DNA from: Gammaproteobacteria bacterium
Lineage (GTDB): Bacteria > Pseudomonadota > Gammaproteobacteria > CAIRSR01
DNA: 32,083 nucleotides
Direction of reading: 5' to 3'
Assembly: GCA_963575655.1 (NCBI GenBank)
Contig: CAUYTY010000198.1
Location: forward strand, 1 to 32,083
Shown here: one piece after another, positions 25,612-32,083 of the stretch
Layout of the letters: every line of letters starts with the position of its first letter
Position numbering within the stretch: the first letter of the stretch is position 1
Notes under the pieces: model-generated
Database searches by the model: none
Seen by the model: only the letters and a program-made list of their open reading frames with translations
Told to the model about the DNA's origin: nothing
Position numbers and translations under genes: made by a program

Positions 25612-28600
25612 TCAATTTCGTGCCGCCGCCTGCCGATGCAGATCCTGAAGGCGATGTACTGTAACGTTATCCAAATGTCCGAGGGCCAACGCTGTTGCCA
25701 GCGCCCCTGCCATGGTGGTGGTGTAACTCACTTTACGTTGTAAGGCGGTACGTCGAATGGTGTAGGAATCGGCGATGGCCTTGCGGCCCTCAGTGGTGTT
25801 GACCACGAAACTCACCTGGTCGTTCTTGAGTAGATCGACGACGTCGGGCCGTCCCTCTCCAACCTTGGCCACCACCTGACACGGTATTCCTGCCGCTGTT
25901 AACGTCGCGGCGGTGCCACGAGTGGCGAGGATCTCGAACCCTTGGGCCAGGAAGGCGCGCCCAACTTCCTTGAGATAGGGACGATCGGCGGTGCGTACGC
26001 TGATAAAGACCCGTCCCCCACGCGGCAGGGCCATTCCGGCGCCGAGTTGTGCCTTGGCAAAGGCCTCTTCGAAACTCGCCCCTACACCCATCACCTCACC
26101 AGTAGATTTCATCTCTGGCCCCAGGATGGGGTCTACGCCAGGAAACTTGATGAACGGGAAGACCGCCTCCTTCACTGAAAAATAGGGCGGCACCACCTCC
26201 TCGGTTACTCCCTGTTCTGCCAAAGTCCGACCAACCATGCAGCGCGCCGCCACCTTGGCAAACGGGATGCCAGTTGCCTTGGATACAAAGGGTACGGTCC
26301 GCGAGGCCCGTGGATTGACCTCCAAAACGTAGATGTTGTCCCTTTGAACGGCAAACTGGGTATTCATCAGGCCCACCACCCCCAAAGCACGCGCCATCTG
26401 CTCTACCTGGGTACGCAATGTCGCCTGAATGGCGGGGGAGAGACTGTAAGGCGGTAGTGAACACGCCGAGTCGCCCGAGTGAACACCGGCTTGCTCGATG
26501 TGCTCCATGATGCCCGCGATGACCACTTGTTGACCGTCGCAGATGGCATCGATATCCACCTCGATGGCGTCATCCAGAAAACGGTCGAGCAACACCGGCG
26601 AATCGTTGGATACCCGCACCGCCTCGCGCATGTAACGGGCGAGGTCCTCCTCGTCGTGGACGATCTCCATCGCCCGGCCACCTAACACGTAGGAAGGGCG
26701 CACCACCAAGGGGTAGCCGATGTGTTCCGCCAAACGCACCGCCTCTTGGGGGTCGCGAGCGGTGCGGTTGGGCGGTTGGCGCAGGCCAAGCTGGTCCACC
26801 ATCTTTTGGAAACGTTCGCGGTCTTCGGCCAAGTCGATGGAGTCAGGGGTGGTGCCGATGATCGGGGCACCAGCCGCTTCCAATGACCGGGCGAGTTTGA
26901 GCGGGGTCTGGCCACCGTACTGGACGATTACCCCCTTGGGCTTCTCTAAGTGGATGACTTCTAGGACATCTTCGAGAGTCAGTGGCTCGAAATAGAGTCG
27001 GTCAGAGGTGTCGTAGTCGGTCGAGACCGTTTCCGGGTTGCAGTTGACCATGATGGTCTCGTAACCATCCTCACCGAGGGCCAATGCCGCATGGACGCAG
27101 CAATAATCAAACTCAATACCCTGTCCAACGCGGTTGGGTCCGCCGCCCAATACCATCACCTTCTCGCGCTCAAACGATGGAACTGATTCGCACTCCTCCT
27201 CATAGGTGGAATACATATAGGCGGTGGTGGCTCGAAACTCCGCAGCGCAGGAATCCACCCGCTTGTAGACCGGACGCACGCCGAGGGTGTGGCGTAACGC
27301 CCGAATCTCGCCCTCGTGGGTACCCAAAAGATGGGCCAGACGACGGTCGGAGAAACCGCGACGCTTGAGGCCGAATAAGCCCTCTCGATTCAGGGCTGCG
27401 CTCCCCCCCAAGCGGACTTGGTCTTCGATCTGGACCAATTCTTCGATCTGGGCCAGGAACCAGGGGTCAATGTGACAGTAGCCGTGGACCTCGGTAAGCG
27501 TCATTCCCACGCGGAAGGCATCCGCCACGTACCACAGACGGCTTGCCCCCGGTACCCGCAATTCCTGACGCAGCCGACGTAGCGCCGTCTGGTCGCGGCC
27601 TTCCAGGTGCTCATTTAGACCGTCGGTACCAATCTCCAAACCACGCAGCGCCTTTTGTAGCGATTCCTGGAAGGTACGACCAATCGCCATAATCTCACCC
27701 ACCGATTTCATTTGGGTGGTGAGATGGGCATCAGCCTGAGGAAATTTTTCAAAGGTGAAACGCGGCACCTTGGTTACGACGTAATCAATAGTGGGTTCAA
27801 AAGAGGCCGGCGTTGCCCCGCCGGTAATCTCATTACGTAATTCGTTGAGGGTGTAACCCACCGCAAGTTTGGCAGCGACTTTGGCAATTGGGAAACCAGT
27901 GGCCTTGGAGGCCAGCGCCGAGGAGCGTGATACGCGCGGATTCATCTCGATGATGACCATGCGCCCATCGGCAGGATTGATGGCGAATTGAACATTCGAC
28001 CCACCAGTATCCACCCCAATCTCGCGAAGCACCGCAATCGAGGCGTTGCGCATGATTTGATATTCTTTATCGGTCAGCGTCTGGGCGGGGGCAACCGTAA
28101 TCGAATCACCGGTGTGGATCCCCATCGCATCCACATTCTCGATTGAACAGATAATGATGCAATTGTCGTGGCGATCGCGCACCACCTCCATCTCGAATTC
28201 CTTCCAACCAATCACCGATTCCTCTAGCAGCAATTCGTGGGATGGGGAGAGATCCAGACCACGCCGGCAGATCTCCTCCAACTCTTCGCGGTTATAAGCA
28301 ATACCCCCCCCCCGAGCCGCCCATCGTAAACGAGGGGCGGATAATAGTCGGATAGCCGATAGTGGGCTGAACCTGATGAACTTCCTCCAAACTATGGGCG
28401 ATAACCGAGCGCGGCATATTGAGCCCGATGCGACGCATTGCCTGACGGAACAAGTCACGGTCTTCAGCCTTGGCAATTGCCTCGCGCGAGGCACCGATCA
28501 GCTCCACATTAAAACGCTCTAGCACCCCCTCGCGACCTAGGTCCATCGCGGTATTGAGTGCGGTCTGGCCCCCCATGGTGGGCAATAAAGCGTCTGGGCG

Positions 28601-28843
28601 TTCCTGCTCAATAATCCGCGCCACCGTTTGCCAGGTGATCGGTTCGATATAGGTGGCGTCCGCCATTTCCGGATCAGTCATGATGGTCGCCGGGTTGGAA
28701 TTCACCAGGACTACCCGGTAACCTTCCTCGCGCAACGCCTTGCACGCCTGTGCGCCAGAGTAGTCGAATTCGCAGGCCTGGCCGATAATAATCGGACCAG
28801 CGCCGATGATGAGGATGGTATGAAGGTCGGTACGTTTTGGCAT
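25612..28843 (-). CDS. carB: Carbamoyl-phosphate synthase large subunit, with a one-base frameshift
   Basis: This enzyme makes carbamoyl phosphate from bicarbonate, ATP and ammonia delivered by CarA, for pyrimidine and arginine synthesis. The ~1076-residue product is full length, with two ATP-grasp halves ([17 protein letters not shown] in the first, [15 protein letters not shown] in the second), an oligomerisation region between them and a C-terminal allosteric domain. The frame breaks at a run of ten G (C on the plus strand, 28304-28313). Ten give GGSGGG-YCL-stop; nine would restore [14 protein letters not shown]. All else is intact, so a sequencing or assembly error in the homopolymer, or slippage, is more likely than loss of an essential gene. 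Confidence 0.93.
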
Positions 28844-29043
28844 GGGTATCTGTTGGGGTATGTCCTGCCCATCACATCAAATCGATCTTTATGACTGAGC
28901 GAGGACGGAGTGACAATTTTAAGAAGGCGCAAGGGTTAAATGAGATGTAATCGTTCATTTTCTTCCGTTGAAGCAACCGCTCACTCCCCCTCCCAACGGG
29001 AGGGGGTGAATGATTACCCCAATAGTTACGATCGGCGCATCTC
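28844..29043. other. Spacer between the Uma2-family gene and carB
   Basis: These 200 bp contain a GC-rich hairpin (CCCCCTCCC/GGGAGGGGG, 28986-29006, 3-nt loop) similar in style to the CTCCCC/GGGGAG palindromes at 24841-24974. No T-run follows on the minus strand. It may be an intergenic repeat rather than a terminator. No clear carB ribosome-binding site was seen. Confidence 0.45.
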
Positions 29044-29616
29044 TTATATTCCTGTTCGTTGATAGAGTTCGTCCAAACCTAACGATATCTTTGCCGTTCC
29101 GCATTCCAGCAAGACGATATCGTTTTCACCTAGAGTCTGTTCCAACCAATCGGTTCCGTCACGATTACGCAAACGGACATAGCATCGCTCAGCGTTAATT
29201 AGCAGATAATAACGGAGCACGGGAATATCTCGGTAATGAAACCACTTTTCGCGCTCGTCGATATTGACGGTGGAAGGAGACAGTACCTCAGCGAGAAGAC
29301 AAGGGGCAACCCGATAAAGCGGGTGATCGTCATCTTCTCGGAGGTCTGGACAAGTCAGCATGACATCCGGGTAATAGTAGGCGCGCTGGATATCGATACG
29401 CACCTTCATATCGGCCATGAAGACTTCACAAGAGGTATTACGAGTGGCTGCGTCCAGTTTGACGGTGAGGTTGATGGAAATGCGATTACGTCGAGCACCG
29501 ACCCCGGCCATGGCGTAGACCTCGCCAGCGACGAATTCATGCTTGCTTTGGGCGTTCTCTTCGCTAACAAGGTAATCTGCCTCCGTGAGATAGAGCCTCT
29601 TTAGTGCGTTACCCAC
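29044..29616 (-). CDS. Uma2-family (DUF820) putative nuclease
   Basis: A 190-residue protein of the Uma2/DUF820 family, which has a PD-(D/E)XK-like restriction-endonuclease fold. Visible family blocks are the start LYLTEADYLVSEE, KHEFVAGEVYAMAG (near 24-37), YYPDVMLTC (near 80-88), APCLLAEVLSPST (near 103-115) and the following D-E-R-E-K-W helix. Function is not established; the family is abundant in cyanobacteria and large sulfur bacteria. The GTG start at 29616 has GGGA upstream and lies 22 bp after the carA stop, so it is inserted within the carA-carB unit on the same strand. Confidence 0.85.
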   Translation of the reverse strand: MGNALKRLYLTEADYLVSEENAQSKHEFVAGEVYAMAGVGARRNRISINLTVKLDAATRNTSCEVFMADMKVRIDIQRAYYYPDVMLTCPDLREDDDHPLYRVAPCLLAEVLSPSTVNIDEREKWFHYRDIPVLRYYLLINAERCYVRLRNRDGTDWLEQTLGENDIVLLECGTAKISLGLDELYQRTGI

Positions 29617-29638
29617 GTAAGTTTTCCCATTCGCTTCA

Positions 29639-30775
29639 CTAGGTTTGCTGCGCCGCCATCATCTCCGTAAATTGATCGAACAGCATTCCCACATCGTGAG
29701 GGCCAGGACTGGCCTCGGGGTGCCCCTGGAAACTAAAGGCAGGCGTATCTACACGCCGAATACCTTGCAGACTACCATCGAAGAGCGAGCGATGGGTTGC
29801 CTCTAAGCTCGTCGGCAGTGTTGTCTCGTCCACCGCGAAACCATGGTTCTGACTGGTGATCATTACCTGTCCAGTATAAAGGTCTTGTACCGGATGGTTG
29901 GCGCCGTGGTGGCCGAACTTCATCTTGACGGTGCGTGCCCCACTCGCCAGTCCTAGGAGTTGATGACCTAGACAGATGCCGAAGAGAGGGATGCGATGCG
30001 TGGCAATCTCGCGGATGGCGTCGATGGCATAGTTGCAGGGCTCAGGGTCACCAGGCCCATTGGACAGAAAGACGCCATCGGGCTTCATGGCCAATACATC
30101 CTGTGCAGTGGTTTTGGCCGGTACCACGGTGACCTGGCAGCCACGATTCACCAGCATCCGTAGGATATTGCGCTTGATGCCGTAGTCGTAGGCCACGACC
30201 CGGAAGCGGGCATCTCCTGGATCAGGAGACTGGTGGCCGTGACCGAGGCTCCAAGTCCCTTCGGTCCAGGGGTAGGGGATGGTACTGCTCACCACCTGTG
30301 CCAGATCCATCCCCTTGAGTCCAGGGAAGCTACGCGCGGCAGCCAGCGCCTCCTCGATGTCGATCCGGGGACCGGCCATGATCGCGCCGTTTTGGGCGCC
30401 TTTCTCGCGCAAGAGACGGGTCAGGCGCCGCGTATCAATGCCCGCGATCGCTACCAGACCATGGATGGAAAGGTACTCCGGCAGGGAGTGGCGCGCCCGA
30501 AAGTTGGATACCAGAAGCGGCAGGTCGCGGATCACCAGCCCAGTGGCGTAGACCTGAGGCGACTCCTCGTCTTCCAGGTTGCAACCGACGTTGCCAATGT
30601 GGGGATAGGTGAGGGTAACTATTTGTTTACAATAGGAGGGATCCGTGAGGATCTCCTGGTAACCGGTGATCGCGGTGTTGAACACCACTTCACCCACCGA
30701 CAGGCCCTCCACGCCGATAGATTCGCCGCGGAACAGGCTGCCGTCCTCCAGGGCCAGCAAGGCTGGTTGACGCAC
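29639..30775 (-). CDS. carA: Carbamoyl-phosphate synthase small subunit (glutaminase)
   Basis: This 378-residue subunit hydrolyses glutamine and channels ammonia to CarB. The N-terminal domain has [13 protein letters not shown] and [19 protein letters not shown]. The class I glutaminase has the nucleophile Cys in [13 protein letters not shown] and the His/Glu pair in FQGHPEAS. The GTG at 30775 is preferred because GGAGG lies 5 bases upstream and it matches the family start; an in-frame ATG at 30802 would add nine residues. A hairpin AGCGGG/CCCGCT (30804-30819) precedes the gene and might influence expression. Confidence 0.95.
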   Translation of the reverse strand: MRQPALLALEDGSLFRGESIGVEGLSVGEVVFNTAITGYQEILTDPSYCKQIVTLTYPHIGNVGCNLEDEESPQVYATGLVIRDLPLLVSNFRARHSLPEYLSIHGLVAIAGIDTRRLTRLLREKGAQNGAIMAGPRIDIEEALAAARSFPGLKGMDLAQVVSSTIPYPWTEGTWSLGHGHQSPDPGDARFRVVAYDYGIKRNILRMLVNRGCQVTVVPAKTTAQDVLAMKPDGVFLSNGPGDPEPCNYAIDAIREIATHRIPLFGICLGHQLLGLASGARTVKMKFGHHGANHPVQDLYTGQVMITSQNHGFAVDETTLPTSLEATHRSLFDGSLQGIRRVDTPAFSFQGHPEASPGPHDVGMLFDQFTEMMAAQQT

Positions 30776-31062
30776 ATTCACCTCCGAGGGCCAAACATAC
30801 AAAGCGGGAGGACCCGCTATGGAGTACTCCCGCCAACTAAAAAATCGGATTTCTTCTACGAGAAATAGGCGCGGAACCGTAGAGGCTCTTCCTCGTTTCG
30901 TATACCAATTTCACCTGTTTTCCGATATAAACGGAGATAAAATCTATATTAGGATACTGGTTCCGACCGCGAGCCGGAATTCTATCGACCTACCTTCCCG
31001 CTGTCCAACCGCCGTGTGGTTGGGCGGTCCCTTCCCATGTAAGAACTAGCGAATTAAACCCT

Positions 31063-31794
31063 GTGGCATCGTTTTCCGTACACCTATCCGTTGCGATGAG
31101 TGCGAGTGGCGTTTGTGCAACCAGTCTGCTCGTCGCTGGGGTGGCTACGCCCCCCGAGGTCGCCCTCTACTTCACCCTGGGAGCGATGGGAGGGGTCGCT
31201 CCCGACGTAGACTCGGATGGTTCTACGCCGTTACGCATCAGTTTCGAGACGCTCTCTCTGTTGGGCGCCTCATTTTTGATGTTCAGTCTAGGTACCCAGC
31301 TCTCAGTGGCGGAGTTATGCCTGGTGTGGCTAACAATATTCCTCTCGCTACGTTACGGATTATTCCATGCATTTAATCGTCTTACTGTCCATCGAGGGGT
31401 GTTTCATACTATTCCTGCGGCATTTCTCAGCGGTTTTTTGACTGCCACAATTTCTCATCGATTGGGAGGAGTGGCATCACTTCAGTCATGGATTGCGGGG
31501 GCCTTTGTAACCTTGGGTTACCTGGTTCATTTAATCTTGGACGAGATCTATAGCGTCAATCTCTACGGGGCGCAGATAAAACGTTCCTTTGGAACCGCCC
31601 TCAAAATCTTTGCGCCGCATAGCCCGCTGGCTTCTCTGCTTTTATACGTGGCCTTGGTTGCCTCTTGGCAATTTACCCCAGATGCCCGACCGTTTGTAAA
31701 TATTTTTACTAATCCCCAATTCTGGCAACACATCGAGACGCGCTTGTTACCCCATAATGGATGGTTTCACAATTTTCGAGCGAATAGTGCGTGA
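31063..31794 (+). CDS. YdjM-like inner-membrane metal-dependent hydrolase
   Basis: A 243-residue membrane protein of the YdjM/COG1988 (DUF457) family of predicted metal-dependent hydrolases. It starts SFSVHLSVAMSASG, has the acidic block GAMGGVAPDVDSD (residues 42-54) and the His-rich HRGVFHTIP near 110-118, with HLILDEIYS near 156. These His and Asp residues are the presumed metal ligands. Roughly five hydrophobic helices surround them. The GTG at 31063 gives the usual family N terminus; an ATG at 31096 is an alternative. It is divergent from carA, and its cellular substrate is unknown. Confidence 0.8.
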   Translation: MASFSVHLSVAMSASGVCATSLLVAGVATPPEVALYFTLGAMGGVAPDVDSDGSTPLRISFETLSLLGASFLMFSLGTQLSVAELCLVWLTIFLSLRYGLFHAFNRLTVHRGVFHTIPAAFLSGFLTATISHRLGGVASLQSWIAGAFVTLGYLVHLILDEIYSVNLYGAQIKRSFGTALKIFAPHSPLASLLLYVALVASWQFTPDARPFVNIFTNPQFWQHIETRLLPHNGWFHNFRANSA

Positions 31795-31871
31795 CAGTTT
31801 TTTTGGTTACCCACCAAAACTATGACGCCTATTCTTACACATCGTTCTTCACCGCATCGGTGACAACTTTA

Positions 31872-31902
31872 CATCATTCCTACGCGGAGCGTGGGAATGA
31901 TG
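31872..31902. repeat. REP-like hairpin
   Basis: A 14-bp stem with one G-T mismatch (CATCATTCCTACGC with GCGTGGGAATGATG, 3-nt loop). It is almost the same sequence as the first REP hairpin at 23241-23265, with the loop inverted. It lies downstream of the YdjM-like gene, with no T-run. Confidence 0.65.
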
Positions 31903-31956
31903 TATCCTGCGCAGGTCTTACTTGACAAAACGATGACCAAAGCCGGAGATTGAAAC

Positions 31957-32029
31957 ATGTACCCCTTAATTCCGTACGCGATGACCCGCGACGAATACCT
32001 GATCATGGACGAGACATCAGATGAAAGGC
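31957..32029 (+). pseudogene. Uma2-family gene, 5' end only, cut by mobile element
   Basis: From the ATG at 31957 (CCGGAG upstream) the frame reads MYPLIPYAMTRDEYLIMDET followed by SDER, the normal beginning of Uma2/DUF820 proteins, which would continue HEFxxGEVYAM. At 32030 it enters the hairpin-ended element and stops at about 32064 in element sequence. It is a second Uma2 gene besides the complete one at 29044-29616, and it is disrupted by the insertion. The remainder may lie beyond the element, outside the window. Confidence 0.7.
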
Positions 32030-32083
32030 GTCAATCACCCCGGGCTAAAGCCCGGGGCTTGTGAAAGCAAGCCCGAGATTGAC
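32030..32083 (+). mobile_element. Terminal fragment (left end) of the IS200/IS605-like element
   Basis: These 54 bases match the reverse complement of 13289-13342 with one mismatch. They contain a perfect hairpin CCCCGGGCT/AGCCCGGGG (32038-32057, 2-nt loop) and a second stem GCTTG/CAAGC. The sequence begins GTCAATC and ends GATTGAC. The body of this copy lies to the right of the window. Confidence 0.65.

Overview
The window looks like a chromosomal contig from a gammaproteobacterial chemolithoautotroph, probably a sulfur oxidiser. Three things point that way: a K+-independent H+-pyrophosphatase beside a pyrophosphate-dependent phosphofructokinase, a large DabA-type inorganic-carbon uptake operon, and an abundance of small palindromic repeats and insertion-sequence debris. 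The taxonomic placement is inference from gene content; there is no rRNA or other marker here. No tRNA, rRNA or CRISPR array was seen.

Layout. 1-54 is the end of a hairpin-ended mobile element (IS200/IS605-like). Next come a SprA-like metalloprotease gene (+), a strong bidirectional terminator, and a minus-strand group of hppA, pfp and a small unknown gene. 5056-6050 has no gene but holds ten DnaA boxes in two ~230-bp direct repeats, which makes it an oriC-like or DnaA-titrating locus. A plus-strand housekeeping run follows: glyA, nrdR, ribD, ribE, ribBA (with a degenerate GTP cyclohydrolase II half), ribH and nusB, with a MazF-like toxin relic between ribD and ribE. A 383-bp mobile-element derivative (12960-13342) separates this run from the dab operon, whose start codon lies only 26 bp beyond it.

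The dab operon (13369-22546) has five tightly packed genes: a NuoM-like subunit, DabA (DUF2309), a NuoL-like subunit, a NuoM/N-like subunit lacking the usual Glu and Lys, and another NuoM-like subunit. Together they should form a membrane complex that couples an ion gradient to vectorial CO2 hydration. Its bicarbonate would feed a Calvin cycle in which Pfp and HppA could recycle pyrophosphate energy.

22547-25611 is a junkyard of palindromic MITE-like repeats, a 250-bp relic of a second NuoL-like gene, REP hairpins, a truncated RAYT transposase, and an IS30-family element whose interior holds IS1 and IS630 fragments and two hairpin elements, next to a broken DUF29 gene. Minus-strand carB (one-base frameshift in a run of ten G), a Uma2-family gene and carA follow. 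A plus-strand YdjM-like membrane hydrolase gene comes next, then a Uma2 gene cut after 24 codons by another copy of the hairpin-ended element at the right edge. The same element therefore bounds the window on both sides, 54 bp at each end, which probably marks assembly breaks at a repeat.
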